From contig CAVUZG010000004.1 of NCBI GenBank assembly GCA_963745945.1, positions 186,001 to 250,000 of the forward strand: a stretch of DNA of 64,000 bases, given 5' to 3'. The notes under the pieces were generated by a model. That model saw only the letters and a program-made list of their open reading frames with translations, was not told the DNA's origin and searched no databases. The position numbers and the translations under genes were made by a program. Of this stretch, positions 40,585-50,333 are shown piece after piece (the stretch's first letter is position 1; every line of letters starts with the position of its first letter). The DNA is from DATFVA01 sp963745945. Its GTDB lineage: Bacteria > Bacteroidota > Ignavibacteria > Ignavibacteriales > Ignavibacteriaceae.

Positions 40585-41571
40585 TTAAACTACAACTTCA
40601 TAATTCTTCAACTGTTCAAGATATTTTAATAAAATGTCTTCCACCGCATTATAATCGACCGGTATCATTAACGCCTGCCTTATCTGCGATGCATTGTATT
40701 GACCTTTTAAATAACCGCTATAAAATTTCCGGTGTTCGAGAACAGCCCTTCGTTCGCCTTTAACCTTTGTTGCAAGCCGAAGATGTCTCAACCCGATTTT
40801 TATCTTCTTCTCTACATCAATTTTAGTTTTAATATAACCGTGATTTAATAAATCCTTTGCCTCAGAAAAAATCCAGGGATTTCCTATTGCTCCTCTGGCA
40901 ATCATAACTCCATCAGCGTTAGTTTCATCAAATGCTTTTTTAACATCCTCTGCAGTCAATACGTTCCCGTTCAGAACTACCGGAATATTAATGGAATCTT
41001 TTATCTTTGGTATCCATGACCATTCCGCTTCACCTTTATGTCCCATTGCTCTGGTACGGCAATGAACCGTTAAAGCTTTTGCTCCCGCATCTTCAATTCT
41101 TTTTGCAACATCAATAATTTGTATACTTTCATGATCCCAGCCCAAACGTGTCTTTACTGTTACGGGTAAGGATACCGAATCAACTATTTCTTTTACCATT
41201 TTCTGCATAAATGGAGGATCCTTTAAGAGTGCAGAACCAGCCCCGTGTCCGACAACATTCTTCACCCAACAACCTGCATTAATATCTATTAAATCGGGAC
41301 TTTCTTGTTCAGCAATTCTTGCTGCACCCACCATTGATTCAATTCCAGAACCATAAATCTGTATGCCAACCGGTCTTTCTTCTTCAACTATTTCCAATTT
41401 TTTATGTGTTTTTTCACTCTTCCGAACCAGTCCTTCTGAATTAACAAATTCAGTATAAACCACATCGGCTCCAAGCTCTCTGCAAATTAGCCGGAAAGAA
41501 ATGTCAGTTACATCCTCCATAGGTGCAAGAAGAATAGCTTTACTAATATTTATTTTATCAACTTTGAACAT
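40585..41571 (-). CDS. dusB: tRNA-dihydrouridine synthase
   Basis: A 328-residue flavoprotein that reduces uridines in the tRNA D-loop. LLAPMEDVTDISFR opens the FMN barrel. The catalytic Cys is in DINAGCWVKNVVGHGAGSALL (shown here as INAGCWVKNVVG). VTVKTRLGW, TVHCRTRAMGHKGEAEW and NGNVLTAEDVKKAF, plus GVMIARGAIGNPWIF, complete the family signature. The C-terminal helical domain is present. DusB-type by pattern. Confidence 0.92.
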   Translation of the reverse strand: MFKVDKINISKAILLAPMEDVTDISFRLICRELGADVVYTEFVNSEGLVRKSEKTHKKLEIVEEERPVGIQIYGSGIESMVGAARIAEQESPDLIDINAGCWVKNVVGHGAGSALLKDPPFMQKMVKEIVDSVSLPVTVKTRLGWDHESIQIIDVAKRIEDAGAKALTVHCRTRAMGHKGEAEWSWIPKIKDSINIPVVLNGNVLTAEDVKKAFDETNADGVMIARGAIGNPWIFSEAKDLLNHGYIKTKIDVEKKIKIGLRHLRLATKVKGERRAVLEHRKFYSGYLKGQYNASQIRQALMIPVDYNAVEDILLKYLEQLKNYEVVV

Positions 41572-41644
41572 CAGTATTCAATTTAGCTCTAATTAATAAT
41601 AAGTATAATGATACAAAAATAATTACAAAAAGATTTACCGAAAA

Positions 41645-42841
41645 TTAAAGTTCTTCACCAATATCAGCTTTTATCGCTTTGGGGAGATAAAAAATTGCAA
41701 GGAGCACTATAAATAATGTGAAAAATGCTCCGGTAAGAAATGGAAAAGGATAACCAAAATATTCAAATGCAAAACCTCCCCATAGTGGACCCAGAACACG
41801 GGCAAATGCAGAGAATGATTGGTTCAGACCAAGCGTAATTCCCTGTTCAGCATCCGAAGTCACTTCGGAAATAAGGCTTAACAATGTTGGTTGCAAAAAT
41901 CCGGTTCCTAAAGACATTATAATAACAATTATTGCAAGTCCCAGAAAATTACCGCCGTAAGGAAGTAAAGCAAGACCTGCCATCATAAGGAATGCACCCA
42001 CAGCAACAATTTTGGTATCTTTAAAATATTTTGAAGCAATCCGGATTAATCCTCCCTGAACAAGAGCCGAAGCGATTCCAACTATTCCATACATGTACCC
42101 GTTCTGTAAATCAGTAAAATTATAAACTTCATACCCTAACAAAGCAAAAGTACCGTAAATATTTGCTACTGAAAAAGTCAGAATAAAAAACAAGGTAACC
42201 AGAAGTCCGAGGTCTTTCTTTTTAAAAACTTTTTTTACTGCAGCAACATCGAATAATTTTCTTTTGCGTAATTGAGCCTGATCTCTGTTGAGATTAGATT
42301 CAGGTAAAAAGAAAATAGTAACTAAAAATGCCAGAAATGAAAAACCTGCACTTGCAAAACCGGTAACTTCATAACCATATTTTGAAAGCAATCCTCCGAT
42401 TAGAGGACCAAAGACAAAACCCAATCCAAAAGCTGCTCCAATCATTCCCATACCTTTAGAACGGTCTTCTTTTGTTGTAACATCTGCAATATAGGCCTGG
42501 GCTACACCAATACTGCTTCCTCCAACGCCTGCAACAATTCTTGAAACAAGAAGAATAAAATAAGTATGCGTAAATGCGAAAATTATGTATCCGACTGCAT
42601 TAAGAAACAAACAAACAACAATTACTGGTTTCCTTCCATGTTTATCAGATAATTCACCCAGGAATGAGTTAAAGAAAAACTGAACCAGGGAGTAAATTGC
42701 AATCGCAATTCCAATTGCTGTTTCATCAACATGTAGTTCTTTGGTCGCAAAGGTTGGCAGGATCGGGATAAGTATTCCAAACCCGAGAAGATCAATAAAT
42801 ACTGTAGTAAAAATTAATGTTAGAGCCGATCTGTTTTTCAA
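41645..42841 (-). CDS. MFS transporter, TetA/multidrug type
   Basis: A 398-residue proton-driven exporter with 12 membrane helices. MFS motif A appears as GELSDKHGRKPVIV between helices 2 and 3, and the AYIADVTTKEDRSKGMGMIG segment resembles TetA and Bcr/CflA-type pumps. The substrate cannot be read. TTG start at 42841, 5 bases after the stop of the dehydrogenase gene on the same strand, so they may be co-transcribed. Confidence 0.9.
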   Translation of the reverse strand: MKNRSALTLIFTTVFIDLLGFGILIPILPTFATKELHVDETAIGIAIAIYSLVQFFFNSFLGELSDKHGRKPVIVVCLFLNAVGYIIFAFTHTYFILLVSRIVAGVGGSSIGVAQAYIADVTTKEDRSKGMGMIGAAFGLGFVFGPLIGGLLSKYGYEVTGFASAGFSFLAFLVTIFFLPESNLNRDQAQLRKRKLFDVAAVKKVFKKKDLGLLVTLFFILTFSVANIYGTFALLGYEVYNFTDLQNGYMYGIVGIASALVQGGLIRIASKYFKDTKIVAVGAFLMMAGLALLPYGGNFLGLAIIVIIMSLGTGFLQPTLLSLISEVTSDAEQGITLGLNQSFSAFARVLGPLWGGFAFEYFGYPFPFLTGAFFTLFIVLLAIFYLPKAIKADIGEEL

Positions 42842-42846
42842 AACAA

Positions 42847-43860
42847 TTACATTTCCTCTATTATTGCATCTGCAAATTCTGCTGTACCGACAAACTTTTG
42901 AGCGTTGATATCTCGGGTAACTTTTTGCCCTTTTTCTATAACACCGGAAATGGCTTTTTCTATTTTCTCTGCTGCATCCAATTCATTAATATATTCAAGC
43001 ATCATAACTGCACCGAGAATTAATGCCGAAGGATTCGCAATATTCTGTCCTGCAATATCAGGAGCTGACCCGTGCACAGCCTCAAATATTGCAACGTCAT
43101 CCCCTATGTTTGCACCGGGAGCCATTCCCAATCCACCAACCAGACCTGAGGCAAGATCCGAGAGTATATCGCCAAACAAATTCGTTGTAACAATGCAATC
43201 AAACTGATAGGGATTCATCACCATCTGCATTGCCATATTATCAACTATTTTATTATCAAACTGAATTTCGGGATACTCGGGGGCGATTTCTTCAGCAATA
43301 TCAAGAAATAATCCACCGGTAAATTTTAAAATATTTGCCTTATGAACGACAGTTATTTTTTTTCGGTTATGTTTTTTAGCGTACTCAAAAGCAAATCTTA
43401 TTATTCTCTCGGATCCCTTTCTTGTTATAATTCCAATAGTTTCAGCAGCCGATCTGCTGCTGTCAATGTAGTGTTCAATTCCCGAATAAAATTCCTCCAG
43501 ATTTTCACGGAATATTATCAAATCAATATGATCAAAATAGAGTGATTTTATTCCTTTAAATGTTTTTGCCGGACGCTGATTAACATAAAGTTCAAATTCT
43601 TTTCTTAATGCTACATTAATACTTCTGAATCCTTTTCCAATTGGAGTTGTTAATGGTCCTTTTAATACTACCCTGTTTTTATTTATAGATTCAATTACCT
43701 CATGCGGAAGAGGATCACGATATTTTTCAAGTGCTGACATTCCTGCTTCCACAACTTCCCAATCAACTTTAACTCCTGAGTATTCAATTACTTTAGTCGT
43801 AGCTTTAATAATTTCCGGACCAATCCCATCTCCGGGAATTAAAGTAATATGATGTGCCAA
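42847..43860 (-). CDS. NAD-type isocitrate/isopropylmalate dehydrogenase family enzyme
   Basis: A 337-residue beta-decarboxylating dehydrogenase. LIPGDGIGPEI opens it, PIGKGFRSINVALRKEFELY matches NAD-dependent isocitrate dehydrogenase substrate residues rather than LeuB, TVVHKANILKFTGGLF has the catalytic Lys, and NLFGDILSDLASGLVGGLG and EAVHGSAPDIAGQNIANP hold the metal- and NAD-binding residues. It probably serves the TCA cycle with NAD+. A homoisocitrate or isopropylmalate role is less likely. Start is TTG after CAGGATTATAAGG. Confidence 0.87.
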   Translation of the reverse strand: MAHHITLIPGDGIGPEIIKATTKVIEYSGVKVDWEVVEAGMSALEKYRDPLPHEVIESINKNRVVLKGPLTTPIGKGFRSINVALRKEFELYVNQRPAKTFKGIKSLYFDHIDLIIFRENLEEFYSGIEHYIDSSRSAAETIGIITRKGSERIIRFAFEYAKKHNRKKITVVHKANILKFTGGLFLDIAEEIAPEYPEIQFDNKIVDNMAMQMVMNPYQFDCIVTTNLFGDILSDLASGLVGGLGMAPGANIGDDVAIFEAVHGSAPDIAGQNIANPSALILGAVMMLEYINELDAAEKIEKAISGVIEKGQKVTRDINAQKFVGTAEFADAIIEEM

Positions 43861-43921
43861 ACCTTATAATCCTGAAATATATTTGTGGTTTTAAAAAATT
43901 GAAAAGTAAATATAAAAAGAA

Positions 43922-45121
43922 TTAGTGAAATGACTGGTGTTCTGTACCGAAAAAATAATTACCATTGATTTCTTCTAACCTGGGTTTATTAGAATATTTT
44001 GTAAGGATTTCTTTCGTGTCGTGAAAAGATTGTGCAGCAAGTCTTCTGTCATTTGGAGTCAGGAAAGTAAAGTTAGAATCTGTGAAAGCCGCTTCTGATG
44101 GGATAATAATATACTGTTTGCCAGTACTTGTTTCACCTTTAAATACCCAGATTGGTAAATAGCTGATTTGATTAATTTTAATAGAATCTGTACTAAAATT
44201 TTTCGTTAGTTTAAAAGATAGGATTGCACCGCCATCCGAATATCGCCAGCGTTGGTTTGAGATAAAATTCCCCATAGAATAAGCGACAAATCCCGAATCC
44301 ATTTTTGAATCTAAAGTTCTGTAAGATTTAACTGGCTGAAGAACATGGGGATGACCGCCTATTATTATATCCGCACCGGCTTTAATTGTCTGATCTACAA
44401 TTTCCTTCTGATATTCAGTCGGCTCACGTTGGTATTCGTCCCCGAAGTGAAAATGAACCAGTACGATATCAGATCCATTGTTTCTTGCAAGTTTAATATC
44501 ATTTCTGATTTTAGTAGTGTCGATAATATTAATAAGATATTCTTTTCCTTTTGGAATCGGGTTGCCGTTTGTACCGTAAGTATAAGCGAGAAAGGCAACC
44601 TTAATTCCCCTAATATCAAAAATCCTGATTGAATCTCTGTCGCTCTGAGATAGAAATGTACCATTGTAATAAAGGTGATGTAGTTTTAATTCTTCAATGG
44701 TTCGTCTTACTCCCGCTTCTCCTCTATCCAGGGCATGATTGTTAGCAGTTGATAATAAATCAAATCCGGCATTTTTAATCGCTGCAATAAACTCATCCGG
44801 TGAATTAAAAAACGGGTAACCGGAATATCCTTTTTGACTTCCTGCTGTGACAGTTTCCAGATTTCCAAATGCAAAATCAGATTGATCCAAATATTTTTTA
44901 ATCTGAGAAAATACCGGATTAAAATTAAAACTATCTGCTTTTACGCGTGCATAATTGTATTGAACTGAATGGCACATAATATCACCCGCAACACTCAAAG
45001 TGATTGAGACCAATGAATCCGGTTCAAGCGGGATAATTTTCTCACCAAATCCTGATAATTTTTTTTCAGAAAATGAAAACGATAAAAGAATAAACAATAT
45101 GGAAATTGAAATGTAACGCAT
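43922..45121 (-). CDS. CapA-like metallophosphatase-fold exported protein
   Basis: A 399-residue protein of the CapA/PgsA family (PGA_cap). An N-terminal signal (ISISILFILLSFSFS) is followed by SVAGDIMCHSVQYNYA, FAFGNLETVTAGSQKGYSG, LSTANNHALDRGEAGVR and IIGGHPHVLQPV, the conserved Asp/Asn/His residues of the fold. Such proteins take part in poly-gamma-glutamate or capsule synthesis, or are uncharacterised phosphatases. No other capsule genes are nearby. Confidence 0.85.
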   Translation of the reverse strand: MRYISISILFILLSFSFSEKKLSGFGEKIIPLEPDSLVSITLSVAGDIMCHSVQYNYARVKADSFNFNPVFSQIKKYLDQSDFAFGNLETVTAGSQKGYSGYPFFNSPDEFIAAIKNAGFDLLSTANNHALDRGEAGVRRTIEELKLHHLYYNGTFLSQSDRDSIRIFDIRGIKVAFLAYTYGTNGNPIPKGKEYLINIIDTTKIRNDIKLARNNGSDIVLVHFHFGDEYQREPTEYQKEIVDQTIKAGADIIIGGHPHVLQPVKSYRTLDSKMDSGFVAYSMGNFISNQRWRYSDGGAILSFKLTKNFSTDSIKINQISYLPIWVFKGETSTGKQYIIIPSEAAFTDSNFTFLTPNDRRLAAQSFHDTKEILTKYSNKPRLEEINGNYFFGTEHQSFH

Positions 45122-45185
45122 AATAAAAATAAAGGCTGAGCTATTTTGAAAATAGTCAGCCTTGGTTAAATAGTACGAAAATTAT

Positions 45186-45380
45186 TTAGCCCTGTTTCTC
45201 AGCTTTTCTCTGGGCTTTTACTTCCTGAACATCCTTGCGGACATCCTGTGCCAATTTTCTTAATTCGCTTAATCCTTTGCGAAGACGTGTGCCCGCAGCT
45301 GCCTGGCCTTTTTCGTAAAACTTTTCAAAATCAGTATGTAGATTTTGTACTGCCTGAACTAAGTCCTCGAATTTATTCAT
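45186..45380 (-). CDS. Histone-H1-like (Hc1-type) small basic protein
   Basis: A 64-residue helical, basic protein: MNKFEDLVQAVQNLHTDFEK, then the tract AAAGTRLRKGLSELRKLAQD and a C-terminal Lys/Arg-rich tail. This matches the histone-H1-like proteins of Bacteroidota and Chlamydiae, which bind DNA non-specifically. AGGAGGTTTCA just before the ATG is an ideal ribosome-binding site, which suits an abundant protein. Confidence 0.8.
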   Translation of the reverse strand: MNKFEDLVQAVQNLHTDFEKFYEKGQAAAGTRLRKGLSELRKLAQDVRKDVQEVKAQRKAEKQG

Positions 45381-45411
45381 TGAAACCTCCTAAGAAATGA
45401 TTTGAAATTAG

Positions 45412-47412
45412 TTATTTAGAATGCTCTAGTACTATCTCTGCAATATCCTTTACTTCAACTTCTTCAGATTTTTCAAAGTGTTTTACCCCGTCTGTGAGCA
45501 TAGTCATACAAAACGGACAGGCTGAAGCAATTGTATCTGAATTGGTTTTTAAAGCTTCGGATGTTCTTTCAATATTTATTCTTCCACCTTCTTCATCTTC
45601 AAGAAACATTCTGCCTCCTCCGGCTCCGCAGCAGAAACCTCTGGATTTAATTCTGTCCATTTCGACAAAATCTAATCCTGAAATTCCTTTTAGGGTATTT
45701 CGGGGTGACTCATAAACTCCATTGTATCTGCCAAGATAACAAGAATCGTGATAAGTTACTTTAGATTTCTCTTTATCCTCCTGCAGGATAATTTTACCTT
45801 CGGTAATTAGTTGATCAATAAATTCTGAATGATGCATAACCTCGTAATTGCCACCAAACTGTTTATATTCACTACCGAGTGAATGAAAACAATGCGGACA
45901 AGCAGTAACAATTCTTTTTACTTTATAATTGTTAAGTGTTTCCACATTTTCCATTATCATCATTTGAGCAAGATACTCATTACCAAGTCTTCTTGCAGTA
46001 TCTCCGTTGCATTTTTCTTCCGTGCCCAGTATACGAAAATTTACTCCGGCTTTCTGCATAATCTGAGCAAAAGCCTGTGAAACTTTTTTATACCTGTTAT
46101 CAAATGAACCCGCACAACCCACCCAGAATAAAACATCACAATCAGAATCTTCCGCCATAGTTTTTATATTTAATCCTTCAGCCCAATTGGCCCGATCAGC
46201 CTGATTAAATGCCCATGGAGTAAAATTAGTTTCAATACTTTTAAACACATTATTAAGATTTGAAGGAAATTGTGACTCAGTTAAAACAAGGTCTCTTCTC
46301 ATATCAACAATTGAGTCTACATGTTCAATCATCACAGGACATTCCTGAACACAAGCCATGCACGTTGTACACTGCCATAATTCAGTATCTGAAATGTAAT
46401 CGTGAACCAATGTTTTCTCAAATACTTCACCTTCTGTAATTCCCCGGGCAATCAGGGGTGCTTTATCTTTTGTTCTTCTTCTTATATCAACAATTATTTT
46501 TCTTGGAGAAAGAGATTTCCCAACTGTTGCGGCAGGACAAGAAGCTGTACACCTGCCACACTCAGTGCAAGAATAACCATCCAGAATCTGTTTCCAGGAA
46601 AGGTGTTCAAAATCTGATGCTCCGAATACTTCAATATTTTCGTCTTCAAGATTTATCGGTTTTAAAGTATTTCTAATATCATCAAGATTAGCGAAATATG
46701 TATTCGGAATAGAAGTTAAAACATGCAGATGTTTTGAATACGGCAGAAAGTTCAGAAATCCTAAAACTACAACGATGTGCATCCACCAATAGAATTCAAA
46801 ATAAATATGTGCATTTTGTGAACCACCGGAATAAAACCACTTACTTAAGATTAACGAAAATGGTCTTATTTCAAAACTACTGAGTTGAAAATTACGGGTA
46901 GCGAGCATAGACGAATTGGCGCCAAGCATTGAAACACAAACCAGAATAATTAAAACAAGAATAAATGCAGCATCCAGTTTCCCTGATTTTTCTACTTCAA
47001 GCCTTGGAACGTGAAGAATAAACCTTCTGTACAAAGCATAAAGACAGGCAATAATAACCAGAACAGAAAATACGTCCTGAACTAATGTTATTGCGGAATA
47101 AAAAATCCCTGTAAAATGCCAACTAAATGGAGTGTAAAATCCCTGAATAAAAGCCTCAGCAACTGCAAAAAGGAATAACACAAAGCCCCAGAAAATTGTT
47201 AAATGTAGCAGACCTGCTTTAGTATCCCGCATTAACTTGGTTTGAGCGAAAGCAATTTTCCAAACTCTTTTTAGTCTTTCACCTATCCTATCAAATCTGT
47301 CATCTTTTTTTTGAGCAAAGAACATATACCTGATTAATTTCCGGCAACTCCAAATAAATAATCCCATAGCAAAAATAAAGAAGAGGATGAAGATGATATT
47401 TTTTAATTCCAT
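45412..47412 (-). CDS. Membrane (Fe-S) oxidoreductase, heterodisulfide reductase-like
   Basis: A 666-residue fusion. Residues about 1-240 form a NarI/HdrE-like cytochrome b region of several helices. Then two [4Fe-4S] ferredoxin motifs, CTECGRCTASCPA and CTTCMACVQECPV, and two CCG domains: VLFWVGCAGSF, EKCNGDTARRLG, ACPHCFHSLG, then TYHDSCYLGRYNG, FCCGAGGGRMF, ACPFCMTML. It resembles HdrD/GlpC-type electron-transfer proteins that pass electrons between the quinone pool and a soluble partner such as ETF. The partner is not encoded next to it. Confidence 0.88.
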   Translation of the reverse strand: MELKNIIFILFFIFAMGLFIWSCRKLIRYMFFAQKKDDRFDRIGERLKRVWKIAFAQTKLMRDTKAGLLHLTIFWGFVLFLFAVAEAFIQGFYTPFSWHFTGIFYSAITLVQDVFSVLVIIACLYALYRRFILHVPRLEVEKSGKLDAAFILVLIILVCVSMLGANSSMLATRNFQLSSFEIRPFSLILSKWFYSGGSQNAHIYFEFYWWMHIVVVLGFLNFLPYSKHLHVLTSIPNTYFANLDDIRNTLKPINLEDENIEVFGASDFEHLSWKQILDGYSCTECGRCTASCPAATVGKSLSPRKIIVDIRRRTKDKAPLIARGITEGEVFEKTLVHDYISDTELWQCTTCMACVQECPVMIEHVDSIVDMRRDLVLTESQFPSNLNNVFKSIETNFTPWAFNQADRANWAEGLNIKTMAEDSDCDVLFWVGCAGSFDNRYKKVSQAFAQIMQKAGVNFRILGTEEKCNGDTARRLGNEYLAQMMIMENVETLNNYKVKRIVTACPHCFHSLGSEYKQFGGNYEVMHHSEFIDQLITEGKIILQEDKEKSKVTYHDSCYLGRYNGVYESPRNTLKGISGLDFVEMDRIKSRGFCCGAGGGRMFLEDEEGGRINIERTSEALKTNSDTIASACPFCMTMLTDGVKHFEKSEEVEVKDIAEIVLEHSK

Positions 47413-47449
47413 AGATTACCGCAAAATGTTGAATACTTAAAAATTGAAA

Positions 47450-48025
47450 TTACTTTCTTTTAAGGTTTTTATGAACCCCGGTAAAGATTGAAGCACCGGC
47501 AAAAACTTTAATTACTGTCCAGAGAGTAAATATTATTGCTCCGCTTTTTAATGCTTCAGTCCAGTCATGGATATAAACAAGATTCAAATAGACAATTCCA
47601 CTTAGAATTATTATAACTTCGGTAAGTATCATTGCTGAAATTGCTGAGAGATACGATTTATTTTTTTCAATTATATAACCTGAAATAAAAGCTGCTACCG
47701 GGAAAGCAAGTAAATATCCGCCGGTTGGACCGATCAAACTTGCAAATCCAAAATATCCGTCAGGTGTAGGAGCAAATACCGGCAAGCCTATGGCACCCAA
47801 ACCTAAATATAATACCTGGCTATAAGCCCCATTTTTAGATCCTAAAAACATTCCTGCAAGTCCAACCATTAAGGTTTGTAATGTAAATGGGACAGGTTTT
47901 ACAGGTAAACTTATCTGGGCTGCCACTGCAGTTAGAATTGTAAAAGCAAATATCCAAAATAATTCGGATGCTGTAACTTTGGAGAATATTTTAGTATTAA
48001 CAGCCACACTACTTTTCGAAATCAT
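47450..48025 (-). CDS. bioY: BioY biotin transporter substrate-binding subunit
   Basis: A 191-residue integral membrane protein with about six helices, the S-component of a biotin ECF transporter. LPVKPVPFTLQTLMVGLAGM, LGSKNGAYSQVLYLGLGAIG and GPTGGYLLAFPVAAFISGY are the BioY signatures. I start at the ATG at 48025 after GAGGAAC; a TTG at 48037 overlapping the hydrolase stop (TTGA) is the alternative. No EcfA/T genes are nearby, so it may act alone or share a module. I see no BirA-type operator. Confidence 0.92.
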   Translation of the reverse strand: MISKSSVAVNTKIFSKVTASELFWIFAFTILTAVAAQISLPVKPVPFTLQTLMVGLAGMFLGSKNGAYSQVLYLGLGAIGLPVFAPTPDGYFGFASLIGPTGGYLLAFPVAAFISGYIIEKNKSYLSAISAMILTEVIIILSGIVYLNLVYIHDWTEALKSGAIIFTLWTVIKVFAGASIFTGVHKNLKRK

Positions 48026-48033
48026 AAAGTTCC

Positions 48034-48903
48034 TCAATTAAAATTTTGATTAAAAAATTGATATGTTTTTTTTAAGATTGATTCGAATTTATCATTAGTA
48101 CCTTCAAAGGGATGTTTAATATCAAAAGTATGCCCTGTTGCAGGAACTAAAAATAATTCGGACTTATCCTTAAACGCGAGAGAATACAGATGCTCAGCTT
48201 CTTTTACAGGAACAGCAAGATCCTGTTCGCCGTGAACTATTAATAGAGGCTTATTCAATTCCCTCACAGCTTTTTCAATATTAAGTTTATCCTCTTTGTT
48301 ATTCTCAAGATCATCCAGTAAAGAAACATTTAATTTCATCACTTGATTGGTTCTGGAATTCAATACTTCAAAAACTCCTCTTTTCCTCCAGACTTCTTTC
48401 TGTCTTTTTGAGTATCTATCAAAAGTAGAAACTGAAGACCAAGCTGCAACTGCATCTACCTCAGATTTTTGTCTGGCCATTAGAAGAGAAATTCCTCCGC
48501 CCCGACTATGTCCGAGTAATCCCAGTCTTGTATTAGAAGTTCCGCCAAAAAATCCTTTCAAATAAGCATCTATCAGTTGAGAAAGTTCACTCAATTCCAG
48601 TGAAAAGGTATTTTCGGCAAACCGTTCTAACTCATTAAATTCTGTTAAACTTTCACCTACCCCGTTATGTGAAAAATTAAAACCAAGAACAAAAAATCCT
48701 TTTGACGAAAAATAATTTCCGATATAGGGACCAAATCCCCAATCTTTAAAGCCTTTAAAACCATGAACAAAAATTAAACACGGTGATAAACGCAGATTTT
48801 CAACTCCATAAGCAGTTATTCTAATAGTATCCTGCTTTACGGTAGTAAGTATAAAATCTTTGCTCATTGAATCAAATATGGTCATTAAACTTAGAAAAGT
48901 CAA
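48034..48903 (-). CDS. Alpha/beta hydrolase, dienelactone-hydrolase-like
   Basis: A soluble hydrolase of up to 289 residues. LSPCLIFVHGFKGFKDWGFG begins the core. The nucleophile elbow is GLLGHSRGGGISLL (Ser in GHSRG), with Asp in VHGEQDLAVP and His in VPATGHTFD. Substrate unknown. Three in-frame starts (TTG 48903, ATG 48885, ATG 48867) are possible; the sequence TTGACT-N17-CATATT overlaps the first two and resembles a promoter, which favours 48867. Confidence 0.85.
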   Translation of the reverse strand: MTFLSLMTIFDSMSKDFILTTVKQDTIRITAYGVENLRLSPCLIFVHGFKGFKDWGFGPYIGNYFSSKGFFVLGFNFSHNGVGESLTEFNELERFAENTFSLELSELSQLIDAYLKGFFGGTSNTRLGLLGHSRGGGISLLMARQKSEVDAVAAWSSVSTFDRYSKRQKEVWRKRGVFEVLNSRTNQVMKLNVSLLDDLENNKEDKLNIEKAVRELNKPLLIVHGEQDLAVPVKEAEHLYSLAFKDKSELFLVPATGHTFDIKHPFEGTNDKFESILKKTYQFFNQNFN

Positions 48904-49015
48904 GAAAATGAGTCATAAATCAAACTTTTCACTTTTTAAGGTAATCTATCTTATTTCTTTTTGTTACGTATTTAATTATTTTCAAAACTGTAAAAGATAA
49001 TGATTGGAACTTTAG

Positions 49016-49768
49016 TTGAGATACCTCCTTGTGATACCATCAATTGATATTAAAAATGGAAAAACCGTAAGAGTTGTTCAGGGAATTCCTGAACTTGATT
49101 GCAAAGAATATGGAAGCGATCCTGTGGAGATGGCTAAAATATGGAGAGCAGAAAATGCTAAACTTCTGCACATTGTAGATTTTGACGGCGCACAGGAACA
49201 TTCGAAAAAGAATATTGGGATTATTAAAGAAATTTGTTCATCTGTAATTATTCCTGTTGAGTACACGGGAGGAATAAGAACAATGGATGATGCCATGAAA
49301 ATGTTTGATTGCGGTGTGAGCAGACTTTCAATTAATACGATGGTATATGAAAATCCTGAAGAATTTAAAAAAGTATTTGAAAAATACGGACCGGCAAAAA
49401 TTGTTATCTCAATGGATATTCGGGACAATAAAATTATCGTAAGAGGCAGGAAAAAAGAAACAGGGATCAATTACCTGGATTTTGCAAGAAAGATGGCTGA
49501 TTCCGGAGTTGAAAGATTTATTGTTACAGATGTCGATAGAAACGGGACAATGTCCGGACCTAACCTGGATCTTTCAAAAGAAATTGCAAAAGCAACGGGT
49601 CAAAAAGTTACAGTTTCGGGTGGTGTGAGAAACAAAGATGAACTTATGGATATTCAGGCTTTAATGCCTATTGGTATTGATTCAGTTATAGTTGGAAGAG
49701 CATTGTATGAAAACCTTTTTCCCTGTCAGAAATTATGGCGTGTAGCCGAATCCGGTATATTTAATTAA
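49016..49768 (+). CDS. hisA: HisA-like phosphoribosyl isomerase
   Basis: A 250-residue (beta/alpha)8 barrel of the HisA/HisF family. LLVIPSIDIKNGKTVRVVQG has the catalytic Asp at the first strand; VEYTGGIRTMDDAM and IVTDVDRNGTMSGPNLDLSK (second Asp in TDVDRNGT) and KVTVSGGVRNKDEL hold the phosphate sites. It fits HisA, the ProFAR isomerase of histidine synthesis, better than HisF. No other his gene is near. TTG start at 49016 behind a weak GGAA. Confidence 0.8.
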   Translation: MRYLLVIPSIDIKNGKTVRVVQGIPELDCKEYGSDPVEMAKIWRAENAKLLHIVDFDGAQEHSKKNIGIIKEICSSVIIPVEYTGGIRTMDDAMKMFDCGVSRLSINTMVYENPEEFKKVFEKYGPAKIVISMDIRDNKIIVRGRKKETGINYLDFARKMADSGVERFIVTDVDRNGTMSGPNLDLSKEIAKATGQKVTVSGGVRNKDELMDIQALMPIGIDSVIVGRALYENLFPCQKLWRVAESGIFN

Positions 49769-49778
49769 AGGAGAATAA

Positions 49779-50333
49779 TTGGAAAATTCAAACAAAGTTG
49801 TCCATAGTAGTTTCTGGTTGAACTTTTTTAAATCGCCTACAGAAAAAGTTGATCTCCAGAAATCGCTCCTTTCAATCCCTATTTTCAGCAGACTATCAAA
49901 AAAAGAACTGGGCATGTTAATAAACATTATTCATAACAGAAATTATGTATTGGATGAATATATTTTTTACCAGGGAGACCCGGGTTTGGGATTATACATT
50001 ATTCGGGATGGAGGAGTAACTGTACAACGGAAAGATGATGAGGGTAAATTCAATACACTCGCTGTATTTTCAAAAGGTGATTTTTTTGGTGAACTGGCAT
50101 TAATTGATGGAGAGAAGAGATCTGCTTCTGCGGTAAGTAATTCCGATACCAGGTTAGCAGTAATTTTTAAACCTGATCTTGATGAGTTTATTGATAGTTA
50201 TCCTAAAAGCGGAATAAAAATATTGAGAGGTATTTCAGAAATAATTGCAACCAGGCTGCGAAAATTGAATGAGGATAATTTCAATCTCCAAAACAAATTA
50301 GATATAAAAACGGAGACAACCTATGGAACCTAA
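49779..50333 (+). CDS. Cyclic-nucleotide-binding domain protein
   Basis: A 184-residue CRP-like sensor domain. PIFSRLSKKELGMLI leads into the cNMP jelly roll; the phosphate cassette reads FFGELALIDGEKRSASAVS (Glu and Arg of the cAMP site are present). There is no helix-turn-helix, only a helical tail. So it probably signals by protein contacts. TTG start after AAAGGAG. It overlaps the stress-protein gene by 11 bases, suggesting joint function. Confidence 0.85.
   Translation: MENSNKVVHSSFWLNFFKSPTEKVDLQKSLLSIPIFSRLSKKELGMLINIIHNRNYVLDEYIFYQGDPGLGLYIIRDGGVTVQRKDDEGKFNTLAVFSKGDFFGELALIDGEKRSASAVSNSDTRLAVIFKPDLDEFIDSYPKSGIKILRGISEIIATRLRKLNEDNFNLQNKLDIKTETTYGT

Noticed and set aside
47450..48037. 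Biotin-repressor operator upstream of bioY
   Set aside because: No TTGTAAAC-type palindrome is visible near the start, and the gene overlaps or abuts the upstream hydrolase.
49078..49470. A 130-residue minus-strand frame opposite the HisA-like gene
   Set aside because: Antisense shadow of a conserved barrel protein; no independent support.
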